Shown: one piece after another, positions 1 through 6,894 of the stretch
Layout of the letters: each line of letters opens with the position of its first letter
How positions within the stretch are numbered: position 1 is the stretch's first letter
DNA from: DATDOY01 sp035293045
GTDB lineage: Bacteria; Actinomycetota; Acidimicrobiia; IMCC26256; JACPCJ01
Direction of reading: 5' to 3'
DNA: 10,476 nt
NCBI GenBank assembly: GCA_035293045.1
Contig: DATDOY010000238.1
Span: forward strand, 1-10,476
The notes under the pieces: model-generated
Seen by the model: only the letters and a program-made list of their open reading frames with translations
Database searches by the model: none
What the model was told of the DNA's origin: nothing
Position numbers and translations under genes: made by a program

Positions 1-519
1 ACGGACTGCCTCCTTCAGCGTGGCGCCGCCCATGTGGTCGCCATCGACGTGGGCCGCGGTCAGCTCATGGCCCGCCTCCGAGCCGATCCTCGAGTGACGG
101 TGCTCGAGGGCGTGAACGTCCGCACCCTCACGACAGCCGACGTCGGCGAGAGCCCCTCGATCGTCACCGCTGACCTCTCCTTTATCTCGCTCACAACGGT
201 CGCCCCGGCACTGGCAGCGCTGGCGTCGGAGGGAGCGTCGTTCGTGTTTCTGGTCAAGCCGCAGTTCGAGGCGGGACGCGGCAACGTCGGCAAGGGTGGG
301 ATCGTGCGCGACGCGGCGATCCATCGAGACGTCCTGATTCGGGTGGTGCGCCATCTCGGCACCCGCGGCTTGGCGTCGGTCAACGTGATGCCGTCACCGG
401 TGCGGGGGGCGCAGGGGAACATCGAGTTCCTCCTCCATCTGGTTCGGGGAGACACCCCATCGGTCGACGAGCGAGAGGTCACGGCCGTCGTCGACGAGGC
501 CCATCGGAGCGAGCCATGA
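1..519 (+). CDS. tlyA: TlyA family rRNA (cytidine-2'-O)-methyltransferase, 3' part
   Basis: The reading frame is open from base 1 and holds the last 172 residues; the N-terminal S4-like RNA-binding domain and the first catalytic lysine lie outside the window. The visible part is the FtsJ/RrmJ-like SAM-dependent methyltransferase domain. It opens with the SAM-binding stretch TDCLLQRGA..VVAIDVG. Three members of the K-D-K-E catalytic set are present: Asp in TADLSFISL (residue 58 of the fragment), Lys in LVKPQFEAGR (86) and Glu in GNIEFLL (142). Characterised mycobacterial TlyA methylates 16S and 23S rRNA 2'-O positions and makes ribosomes sensitive to capreomycin. The gene lies directly before nadK, as in M. 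tuberculosis, and its stop overlaps the nadK start in ATGA. The GTG at base 34 is internal, not a start. Confidence 0.95.
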   Translation, partial: TDCLLQRGAAHVVAIDVGRGQLMARLRADPRVTVLEGVNVRTLTTADVGESPSIVTADLSFISLTTVAPALAALASEGASFVFLVKPQFEAGRGNVGKGGIVRDAAIHRDVLIRVVRHLGTRGLASVNVMPSPVRGAQGNIEFLLHLVRGDTPSVDEREVTAVVDEAHRSEP

Positions 520-1376
520 CCGCCGTCGGCCTCGTTCCTCACCCGCACCGAACGGCGTCGGCCGACCTCGTGCGCGTCGTCACGGCCAAGCTGACCGAGC
601 GTGGCGTGACCGTCCGCCTTGTGGCTGAGGACGCCGACGCCGTCGGCCTCGGCGAATATGGCGTCCCCGCCGATGCGTTCGGGCCCGGCCTCGACTTCGC
701 GGTTTCTCTCGGCGGCGACGGCACGATGCTGCGCACCGTGGATCTCGTCTACCAGGCGCAGGTTCCCGTGCTCGGGGTCAATCTCGGCCAGCTCGGCTTC
801 TTGGCCGGCGTGGAGGCCGACGACCTCGACGCCGCGCTCGAACGCGCCATCGCCGGAGACGTCGACGTCGAAGAGCGCATGGTGGTCCGCGTCACGGTCG
901 AATCGTCGGGACCAGCCGGCGGGTCATGGTGGGCGCTCAACGAGTGCCTCATGGAAAAGGCGCACTCGGGACGCCTTGTGCAACTCGCCGTCTCGATCGG
1001 CGGGGAGTTCTTCACGACCTACGCCGCTGACGGCATCATCGTCTCGACGCCGACCGGGTCGACCGCGTACGCGTTTTCGGCTCGAGGACCCATCATCTCG
1101 CCCGGCCTGCGATGCCTGCTCCTGACGCCGGTGTCGCCGCACATGCTCTTCGACCGTTCGCTCGTCCTTGCTCCCGACGAGGAGCTTCGTTTCGAGGTCG
1201 CGGCCGAACCCGAGGTGGAGCTCACGATCGACGGGCGGACGCTCGGATCCCTCTCGGTGGGCGACGGGGTCACCTGCCGCCCGGGGGAGTGGCCGGCGCG
1301 GCTCCTCGTCATCGACCGCCGGACCTTCCACGGAGTGCTGAAGGCCAAGTTCCAGTTGCCTGATCGGGCGGGGTGA
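516..1376 (+). CDS. nadK: NAD kinase (ATP/polyphosphate-dependent)
   Basis: A 286-residue protein, about the usual length for bacterial NAD kinase. It phosphorylates the 2'-OH of the adenosine ribose of NAD+ to make NADP+ in the cytosol. The diagnostic GGDGT motif is at residues 66-70 (SLGGDGTMLR). The NE motif of the NAD site is at 142-143 (ALNECLMEK). The conserved loop DGIIVSTPTGSTAY is near 172-185, followed by the family segment LLLTPVSPHMLFDR near 201-214 and the TIDGR strand near 237-241. The ATG at 516 overlaps the tlyA stop and has GGAG at 506-509, six bases upstream, which fixes the start. Nothing is missing or unusual in the catalytic motifs. Confidence 0.97.
   Translation: MTAVGLVPHPHRTASADLVRVVTAKLTERGVTVRLVAEDADAVGLGEYGVPADAFGPGLDFAVSLGGDGTMLRTVDLVYQAQVPVLGVNLGQLGFLAGVEADDLDAALERAIAGDVDVEERMVVRVTVESSGPAGGSWWALNECLMEKAHSGRLVQLAVSIGGEFFTTYAADGIIVSTPTGSTAYAFSARGPIISPGLRCLLLTPVSPHMLFDRSLVLAPDEELRFEVAAEPEVELTIDGRTLGSLSVGDGVTCRPGEWPARLLVIDRRTFHGVLKAKFQLPDRAG
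1372..1376 (+). promoter_or_regulatory. Shine-Dalgarno site of recN overlapping the nadK stop
   Basis: GGTGA, complementary to the GGAGGTGA-type anti-SD core, contains the nadK TGA stop and ends seven bases before the GTG at 1384. Its position supports GTG 1384 as the recN start and suggests that termination on nadK helps initiation on recN. Confidence 0.5.
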
Positions 1377-1383
1377 CGCGCCG

Positions 1384-3060
1384 GTGTTGAGGGAGTTGCG
1401 GGTGGAGAACGTCGGCGTCATCGCCGACCTCACCGTGGTGCTAGGGCCCGGGATGACCGTGTTGACGGGCGAGACGGGCGCGGGCAAGACCCTCGTTGTC
1501 GAAGCGATCGAACTCCTGCTCGGCGCCCGCGCCGACGCCGGTCTGGTGCGAGCGGGCGAGAGTGAAGCCCGCGTCGAGGCGCGGTTCGACGACGTCGCGG
1601 GTCTTGTGGCGCTCGGGAGTCGCGACGTCGAGGACGAGATCGCGCTCGATCAAGATGAGGTCGTCCTCGCCCGCGTCATTCCCGCCACGGGCCGCAGCCG
1701 TGCCTACGTCAACGGTCGAATGGTTCCCGCAGCGACGCTCGCCGAGGTCGGTCGCCAGCTCGTCGACCTTCACGGCCAGCACTCGCATCACTCGTTGCTC
1801 TCGGCCGCCGCGCAGCGTGCCGCCCTCGACCGGTTCGGTGGAGCGTCGGTGGCGGCGGCCCTCGCGCAGTATCGCGACGCCCGAGCTCGAGTCCGCGATC
1901 TCGAGTCTGCCCTCTCGGAGATCGGTGGCGACGAACGCGAGCGCGCTCGTGAGGCCGACCTCTTGCGATTCCAAGTTGAGGAGATCGACGCCGCCGCCAT
2001 CGAGGACGCCGAGGAGGACGAGCGCCTCGCCGCGACCGAGACGTCCCTCGGCTCGGCCCGCGCGATTCGAGAAGCTGCGGAGGCCGCCTATGAGGAACTC
2101 GACCAGCAGGTGATCGACGCTCTCGGGCGCGCGAGCGCGGTGCTCCACGCGGTGCCAACGCTCGAGAACCTCGAGGAGCGACTCAAGGTTGTGCAAGAGG
2201 CGTCCTCGGAGATCGCCCGCGACATCCGACACGTTGCGGAAGCCGCAGAAGAGGACCCCGCTCGCCTCGAGGACGTATCGGCGCGTCGCCGGCTACTTCG
2301 CGAGCTGCGACGAAAGTACGGCGAGGGTCTCAGTGAGGTCCTCGCGTTCCGACACGCAGCGGCGGCGCGACTCGACGGGCTGTTGTCCGCTGAGAAGCGG
2401 GCCCGTGAGCTCGAGCGCGCGCGCGAGGAGGAGTTCGTGCGGGCCGTGGAGCATGCCGGCGTCCTCAGCGACGCCCGCCGGCGGTGCGCGGTCGCCTTGG
2501 CCTCTGCCATCGCGGACGAGCTGCAAGAACTCGGGATGCCGTCTGCCCGCGTCGCGATCGACGTGCGTTCGGGACCGCCGGGCGACCTTCCGGAACATGG
2601 CTTTGACGAGGTGGAGATCCTGCTTGCGGCCAATCCCGGTGAGCCGCCCGCGCCGCTGACTCGCGTGGCGTCGGGCGGAGAGTTGGCGCGTACGATGCTG
2701 GCGGCCCGGGTGCTGCTGAGCGATGGCGCGCCCACGCTCGTGTTCGATGAGGTCGACGCGGGGATCGGGGGCCAGGCTGGACTGGCTGTCGGACGACGGC
2801 TCGGGCTCATCGCCCGCGAACACCAGGTGCTCTGTGTGACCCATCTCGCCCAGGTGGCGGCATTCGCCAACGCACACATCGCCGTCGAGAAGGCGGTCGT
2901 CGACGCACGCGACGGCGAACGGACCGTGGCCGCGGCGATGACGGTCGACGGCGAGCGGCGCGTCATCGAGCTTTCGCGGATGCTGTCCGGCCAGGGAACC
3001 GAAAAGGCGCTCCGCCATGCGGAGGAACTGCTCGCGTCAGCCAGTAAGGATCGATCTTGA
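1384..3060 (+). CDS. recN: DNA repair ATPase RecN
   Basis: A 558-residue SMC-like ATPase close to the family length (about 550-590). The N-terminal head has the Walker A P-loop GETGAGKT at 29-36 and the Q-loop region DLHGQHSHHSLL from 128. A long charged, Ala/Glu/Arg-rich region, roughly 155-385, is the short coiled coil. The C-terminal head carries the ABC signature VASGGELARTMLA at 428-440, Walker B with catalytic Glu in TLVFDEVDAGIGG at 451-463, and the H-loop CVTHLAQVA at 484-492. RecN acts early in recombinational repair of double-strand breaks, holding DNA ends or sister chromatids together. The GTG start has an SD seven bases upstream. I saw no actinobacterial LexA box (TCGAAC-N4-GTTCGA) just upstream, so SOS control at this junction is not evident. 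The stop overlaps the steA TTG start. Confidence 0.97.
   Translation: MLRELRVENVGVIADLTVVLGPGMTVLTGETGAGKTLVVEAIELLLGARADAGLVRAGESEARVEARFDDVAGLVALGSRDVEDEIALDQDEVVLARVIPATGRSRAYVNGRMVPAATLAEVGRQLVDLHGQHSHHSLLSAAAQRAALDRFGGASVAAALAQYRDARARVRDLESALSEIGGDERERAREADLLRFQVEEIDAAAIEDAEEDERLAATETSLGSARAIREAAEAAYEELDQQVIDALGRASAVLHAVPTLENLEERLKVVQEASSEIARDIRHVAEAAEEDPARLEDVSARRRLLRELRRKYGEGLSEVLAFRHAAAARLDGLLSAEKRARELERAREEEFVRAVEHAGVLSDARRRCAVALASAIADELQELGMPSARVAIDVRSGPPGDLPEHGFDEVEILLAANPGEPPAPLTRVASGGELARTMLAARVLLSDGAPTLVFDEVDAGIGGQAGLAVGRRLGLIAREHQVLCVTHLAQVAAFANAHIAVEKAVVDARDGERTVAAAMTVDGERRVIELSRMLSGQGTEKALRHAEELLASASKDRS
3046..3050 (+). promoter_or_regulatory. Shine-Dalgarno site that decides the TTG start of steA
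   Basis: AAGGA lies six bases before the TTG at 3057. The in-frame ATGs at 3081 and 3093 have no comparable purine-rich site at the right distance. The site therefore favours a TTG start overlapping the recN stop (TTGA). Confidence 0.5.
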
Positions 3061-4232
3061 ATCAGCGGGGCCAGACCGGCATGAAGGCCGAGATGAGCGT
3101 CCTCACCGGGACATGCCGGGTCGATCGACGCACCAAGACGCTGGTCAGGCGCATCAAGCCCGGCGAGATCGCGGTGATCGATCACCGCGATCTCGATCGT
3201 GTTGCCGCAGAGGGGCTCGTCGAAGCGGGCGTGGCCGCGGTGATCAACGCCGCGCCGTCGATCTCGGGGCGGTATCCCAACCAGGGCCCGATCGTGCTGC
3301 TCCGTGGCGGCGTCTCGCTCGTTGATGGTGTCGGGCCTGAACTGCTCGATGCGCTTCGCGATGGTGACGGTGTGCGGGTGGAGGGCGGGGAGATCTGGCG
3401 AGGCGAGCATCTCGTCGGGAACGGCGTTCGGCAGTCCTTGGAGCTCGTGACCGAGGCCATGGCGACAGCCCATTCTGCGATCGGCGACGAGCTCGAACTG
3501 TTTGCCGAGAACACGCTCGAGTACATCCGCAGAGAGGCCCGCCTGTTCTTCGAGCCGCTCGAGCTTCCGGCGTTACGGACGAAGTTCGAGGGCCGGCACG
3601 CCCTCGTTGTCGTTCGTGGGCACGACTTCAAGAACGACCTGCGCACCCTCCGTCCCTACATCCGCGAGTTCCAACCGGTCCTCATCGCGGTCGACGGCGG
3701 CGCGGATGCGCTGCTCGACATCGGGTTCACGCCCGACATCATCACCGGTGACTTCGACTCGCTCACCGAACGCGCCGTGCGATGTGGGGCGGAACTCATC
3801 CACCACGTGCACCCAGACGGACGGGCGCCCGGTCGCGAGGAGCTGCTCGCGTGGGGCGTTGAGTATCAGGAGTTCGTCGCCGAGGGAATGAGTGAGGACG
3901 TGGCCATGCTCCTCGCCTATGAGGCCGGGGCCTCCCTGATCGTCGCCGTCGGCACCCACGCCACGATGGTGGAGTTTCTCGACAAGGGCCGCAAGGGCAT
4001 GGCCTCCACCTTCTTGACGCGCCTTCGGCTCGGCCCGGTGCTCGTCGACGCCAAGGGGGTCAACCGCCTCTACGAGTCGAGGGTGCGTCGGCGGGACGTG
4101 GTGTGGCTCGTCCTTTCCGCCTTCGTTGCGGTCCTCATGATCGTGCTCGTCAGCGAGTCGCTCCAGGTTTTCCTCGATGGCGTGAAAGTCACGCTGCGCG
4201 ACCTTTGGTTCTCGATCACCGACAGCTTCTAG
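3057..4232 (+). CDS. steA: Putative cytokinetic ring protein SteA
   Basis: A 391-residue protein of the SteA family (Rv1697 type), always found next to recN and a SteB/MctB-like gene in Actinobacteria. An N-terminal domain contains the family segment GEIAVIDHRDLD at 36-47 and INAAPSISGRYPNQGP near 64-78. The central domain resembles thiamin pyrophosphokinase: AVDGGADALLDIGF at 211-224, DIITGDFDSL at 227-236, and a later GASLIVAVGTHATMVEFLDK at 291-310. One C-terminal membrane helix is at about 347-368, with a short tail. In Corynebacterium glutamicum SteA and SteB form a complex at the division ring and promote daughter-cell separation through peptidoglycan hydrolases. Whether it has enzymatic activity is unknown. 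The start is TTG 3057, supported by AAGGA six bases upstream; ATG 3081 or 3093 are alternatives. The gene contains a perfect 32-bp palindrome. Confidence 0.9.
   Translation: MNQRGQTGMKAEMSVLTGTCRVDRRTKTLVRRIKPGEIAVIDHRDLDRVAAEGLVEAGVAAVINAAPSISGRYPNQGPIVLLRGGVSLVDGVGPELLDALRDGDGVRVEGGEIWRGEHLVGNGVRQSLELVTEAMATAHSAIGDELELFAENTLEYIRREARLFFEPLELPALRTKFEGRHALVVVRGHDFKNDLRTLRPYIREFQPVLIAVDGGADALLDIGFTPDIITGDFDSLTERAVRCGAELIHHVHPDGRAPGREELLAWGVEYQEFVAEGMSEDVAMLLAYEAGASLIVAVGTHATMVEFLDKGRKGMASTFLTRLRLGPVLVDAKGVNRLYESRVRRRDVVWLVLSAFVAVLMIVLVSESLQVFLDGVKVTLRDLWFSITDSF
3164..3195. repeat. Perfect 32-bp palindrome inside steA
   Basis: The arm cgagatcgcggtgatc (3164-3179) is followed at once by its exact reverse complement (3180-3195), with no loop and no mismatch; the next outward pair (3163/3196) fails. 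It lies in codon register: codons 37-41 (Glu, Ile, Ala, Val, Ile) are reverse complements of codons 46-42 (Leu, Asp, Arg, His, Asp). The peptide is part of a conserved SteA segment, which explains part of the symmetry. However, both Asp codons are GAT, and GAC, the commoner choice in this gene, would break it. Confidence 0.95.
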
Positions 4233-4259
4233 CGTCTCGATTCGGCATCCCCACCTCCC

Positions 4260-5249
4260 ATGATCAATTTTCGCTTCCACCTCGTCTCCCTCATCGCGGT
4301 GTTCCTCGCCCTCGCCCTCGGCATCGTGGTGGGGTCCACGGTCATCGACCGCGCGATCGTCGACGGCCTCAAGGCTCAGATCGACCGCGTCGAGCGCAAC
4401 GCCGAGGAGCAGCACCGCGAGAATGAGCGGCTCGAGGGCGAAATGCATGAGGTGCGAACCTTCGCCGAGGCGGAGATTCCGTTCGCTCTCGAGGGCCGGT
4501 TGACCTCCGATGTTCCGGTTCCGGTCGTGATCGTCGCGTTGCGCGGTGCCAGTGAAGACGACACGCACGCGGTGGTGGAGGCGGTGCGCCAGGCCGGCGC
4601 CGTCGCCCCGGCGGTTCTGTGGCTCGAGCCGGCATGGGTGGCGGACGATCTGGACGAGCGCACCCGGCTGCGCTCGATCGTCGGGCTTCCCCGAGCGGAC
4701 GTCGATGATCTTCGCCGCGTGGCGCTCGAGCAGCTTGCCGCTCGTGTCGCGGCGGGGGAATTCGTCGTGGCCGTGCCTCCCCAGGAGCCGCCCCCGGCGG
4801 ATGCGCCTCCCGCGGATGCGCTACCCGATCCCTTGGTCACGTTGGTCGACGCCGGATTGGTGACCGTCGATCGCGCGGGAGGTGCTGACTTCGACCTCGC
4901 CGCCTACCCGGGCCCCGGCGCTCGCGTAGCCGTGGTTGCGGATGCGGACGGGGAGGCCGTCGATGACCTCTTCCCCGCCGCGGTTCGAGCGATGGCAGAC
5001 GCCTCGCTTCTCACCCTCGGCGCCGAACTCGCTGCGGACCCCTCCGGCAAGAAGCGCGGAACCGTTGCCGAAAGCGTCCGGTCGTCCGATGACCTCAAGG
5101 ACCGGGTGTCGACGGTGGACCACGCGTCCGAGGCGTCGGGCCGACTTGCCGTCGTCTTGGCGCTCGCCGACCTCGGGCGCGGTCAGCGGGGCCACTATGG
5201 CACGGCGTCGGGAGCATCGGCGCTGATCCCCGGCCCTTCCGGACCTTGA
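4260..5249 (+). CDS. steB: SteB/MctB-like membrane protein (copper transporter MctB family)
   Basis: A 329-residue protein with the family N-terminus: a short cytoplasmic MINFRFHLVS, then one membrane helix at about 9-28 (LIAVFLALALGIVVGSTVID). A charged stretch at 34-70 is a probable coiled coil. The rest is an extracytoplasmic domain of alternating strands and helices. A Pro/Ala/Asp-rich linker (173-191) contains PADAP-PADAL. In C. glutamicum the homologue SteB partners SteA in cell separation; in M. tuberculosis the homologue Rv1698 (MctB) was linked to copper tolerance. Position directly after steA favours the SteB role here. The preceding 27 nt contain no Shine-Dalgarno-like purine run and no upstream in-frame start. 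The early codons are unusually A/T-rich, so initiation is probably SD-independent. Confidence 0.85.
   Translation: MINFRFHLVSLIAVFLALALGIVVGSTVIDRAIVDGLKAQIDRVERNAEEQHRENERLEGEMHEVRTFAEAEIPFALEGRLTSDVPVPVVIVALRGASEDDTHAVVEAVRQAGAVAPAVLWLEPAWVADDLDERTRLRSIVGLPRADVDDLRRVALEQLAARVAAGEFVVAVPPQEPPPADAPPADALPDPLVTLVDAGLVTVDRAGGADFDLAAYPGPGARVAVVADADGEAVDDLFPAAVRAMADASLLTLGAELAADPSGKKRGTVAESVRSSDDLKDRVSTVDHASEASGRLAVVLALADLGRGQRGHYGTASGASALIPGPSGP
4794..4823 (+). repeat. Two 15-bp tandem units encoding PADAP-PADAL
   Basis: Units 4794-4808 and 4809-4823 match at 12 of 15 bases and encode residues 179-183 and 184-188 of the SteB-like protein. They sit in a proline-rich linker of its extracytoplasmic part. 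It looks like a small local duplication in a flexible region. Confidence 0.7.
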
Positions 5250-5256
5250 TGACGAG

Positions 5257-6894
5257 GTGAGACCGACGACGCTCGAAGGTGCGCAACCCGGGGGCGGCTC
5301 GACTCCACCGAGCACGCGGTCACAAGGGAACCGCGCCCGGCGTTCGGCCGTGGCGATGGGGGCTGCGACCGCGACGTCTCGGGTGTTCGGGTTCTCGCGT
5401 GTCCTGGTGATCGCGGCGGTGCTCGGAACGACGCATCTCGGCAACGCGTTTCAGGGGTCCAATCTCGTCTCGAACGTGCTGTTCGAGCTCCTCGCCGCCG
5501 GCGCCCTGTCGGCCGTGCTCGTGCCGGGGTTTGTCGAGTTGTTCCACTCGGGCCGCGATCGAGACGCCGAAGTTCTGGCTGGCGGACTGCTGGGGTTTGG
5601 CCTCGCGGCCATGGGAGCAGTGGCCGTGGTCGGCGTGGTGTTCGCTCCGCAGATCGCCACCGTGCTGAGTGGGGGAGTGGCTGACCCCGAGACCGCCGAG
5701 GCCCAGCGAGAGCTGTCCACGTTCCTGCTTCGGTTCTTCATTCCTCAGGTCATGTTGTACGCGATCGGGGCCGTGGCGACGGCGGTACTTCAGGCCCGGC
5801 GCCGCTTCACAGTGTCGGCGGCGGCGCCGATCGCCAACACCGTGATCATGGTGGCGGGCTTGGCCGTGTTCGCACTGCTCCGCGACGGTCAGGCTCCCTC
5901 TCTGGCCGTCACGACGACCGAAAAGGTGGTCCTCGGCGTCGCCGGGACCCTCGGCGTCGCCGGGTTCGTCGCCGTCCCAACCTTCGTCCTCGTCCGCAGC
6001 GGGTTCCGTCTTCGGCCCCGGTTCGGGTGGCGCGACCCGCTGGTGCGCCGGACGCTCCACCATGCGGCGTGGGCGGGCTTCCAGAATGCGAGCGTGGGGA
6101 TCCTGCTCGCAGCGGCGCTCGTTGTCGGGATGGCCGTTCCAGGGGGCGTCGTTGCGTACTACGTCGCCTACGTCTTCTTTCTCGTCCCGTACGCCGTGCT
6201 CGGCCAATCAATTCACGACACCATCCTTCCCGACCTCACCCAGCACGTGGCTGAGGGCGACCTCACGGCGTTCGGGAGGTCGCTGCGGTGGGGTCTGGAC
6301 GCACTCGCGCTGCTCGTTGTCCCTGCCGCCGCCGGCTACGTTGCTCTGGCCGAACCGATCATGCGCGCGGTCAATTTCGGGGAGACGACGCCGGTGGGCG
6401 TCTCCATGATGGGGAGTGCGCTCACGGCGTTGGCGCTCGGGTTATTCCCGTACAGCGTCTTTCTCTTGTTGACGCGGGCGTCCTACGCGCTCGCCGATGC
6501 GAGGACACCGACGATCGTCTCGGTGGGGTCGGCGCTCGGCGGCGCCGTCTTCATGTTCGCGGTCGGCCCGTCGCAGGGGCCGACCGGGCGCCTCTTTGTC
6601 ATGGGGCTCGGCCTCGCGCTCGCGTACACCGTTGGGGCGATCGTGCTCGGGATCTTCGTGGCGCGGCGTTCGGGGGTGTCGCTCCTCCCGGCCGCCCTTG
6701 CGCGCTCGATGCCGGTGGCAGCCGTCGCGGGCGCGGGGATGTGGGTCGGGTGGCGCGCCATCGATCCGAGCGGGCGGCCGGCCTCGATCGCCGTGTTGGC
6801 GGGTCTCGGCGCGCTTGGCACGGCGTTGTATGTGGGAGTGATTCATCCGCCCGCATTGGGGCGGATGCGGGCACAAGGGAGGAGCATCCCGTGA
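5257..6894 (+). CDS. murJ: MurJ/MviN family lipid II flippase
   Basis: A 545-residue polytopic protein of the MOP superfamily with about 14 hydrophobic segments. The N-terminal family signature SRVFGFSR is at 41-48, followed by NAFQGSNLVSNVLFELLAAG and LSAVLVPGF (63-92), the MurJ pattern of helix 2-3. LARSMPVAAVAGAG and similar late helices complete the fold. MurJ moves undecaprenyl-linked lipid II across the membrane for peptidoglycan synthesis. The first 32 or so residues (MRPTTLEGAQPGGGSTPP...) form a hydrophilic, Pro/Gly/Ser/Arg-rich cytoplasmic extension, and the acidic residue that follows SRxxGxxR in E. coli MurJ is Val here. The GTG at 5257 lies 7 nt after the upstream stop but has no good SD. 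GTG 5350 would remove the extension. The 3' end overlaps the next gene in GTGA. Confidence 0.93.
   Translation: MRPTTLEGAQPGGGSTPPSTRSQGNRARRSAVAMGAATATSRVFGFSRVLVIAAVLGTTHLGNAFQGSNLVSNVLFELLAAGALSAVLVPGFVELFHSGRDRDAEVLAGGLLGFGLAAMGAVAVVGVVFAPQIATVLSGGVADPETAEAQRELSTFLLRFFIPQVMLYAIGAVATAVLQARRRFTVSAAAPIANTVIMVAGLAVFALLRDGQAPSLAVTTTEKVVLGVAGTLGVAGFVAVPTFVLVRSGFRLRPRFGWRDPLVRRTLHHAAWAGFQNASVGILLAAALVVGMAVPGGVVAYYVAYVFFLVPYAVLGQSIHDTILPDLTQHVAEGDLTAFGRSLRWGLDALALLVVPAAAGYVALAEPIMRAVNFGETTPVGVSMMGSALTALALGLFPYSVFLLLTRASYALADARTPTIVSVGSALGGAVFMFAVGPSQGPTGRLFVMGLGLALAYTVGAIVLGIFVARRSGVSLLPAALARSMPVAAVAGAGMWVGWRAIDPSGRPASIAVLAGLGALGTALYVGVIHPPALGRMRAQGRSIP
6844..6889 (+). promoter_or_regulatory. Cluster of three mutually exclusive hairpins at the murJ/744-aa gene junction
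   Basis: Stem A pairs catccgccc (6844-6852) with gggcggatg (6859-6867), loop of 6. Stem B pairs gcccgcat (6849-6856) with atgcgggc (6865-6872), loop of 8. Stem C pairs ggatgc (6863-6868) with gcatcc (6884-6889), putting the next gene's SD in its 15-nt loop and its 3' arm against the GTG start. All are exact complements and share bases, so only one can form at a time. No T tract follows, so none is a Rho-independent terminator. A regulatory role is inference. Confidence 0.4.
6878..6884 (+). promoter_or_regulatory. Strong Shine-Dalgarno site fixing the start of the 744-aa gene
   Basis: GGAGGAG, with the GGAGG core at 6878-6882, lies eight bases before GTG 6891. It is the best ribosome-binding site in the window. 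It rules out the longer open frame that continues back into murJ as the true N-terminus. Confidence 0.75.

Noticed and set aside
1250..1384. Search for a LexA/SOS box controlling recN
   Set aside because: No TCGAAC-N4-GTTCGA-like sequence is visible near the start, and recN sits tightly inside an operon.
1938..1949. Twelve-bp palindrome cgagcgcgctcg in recN
   Set aside because: It is short, low in complexity and expected in the Ala/Glu/Arg coiled-coil region of a G/C-rich gene.
2088..3473. Long minus-strand open frame across recN and steA
   Set aside because: The translation is Ser/Arg/Ala-rich without motifs and spans two well-recognised genes; it is an antisense artefact.
3573..4568. Minus-strand open frame across the steA/steB-like junction
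   Set aside because: It has an Asp/Glu/His-rich composition typical of antisense of G/C-rich genes, and no recognisable family.
6288..6890. In-frame open extension that would make the 744-aa protein 945 residues long
   Set aside because: It lies wholly within murJ in another frame, reads as Arg/Gly-rich low-quality protein, and a strong SD plus signal peptide mark GTG 6891 as the start.
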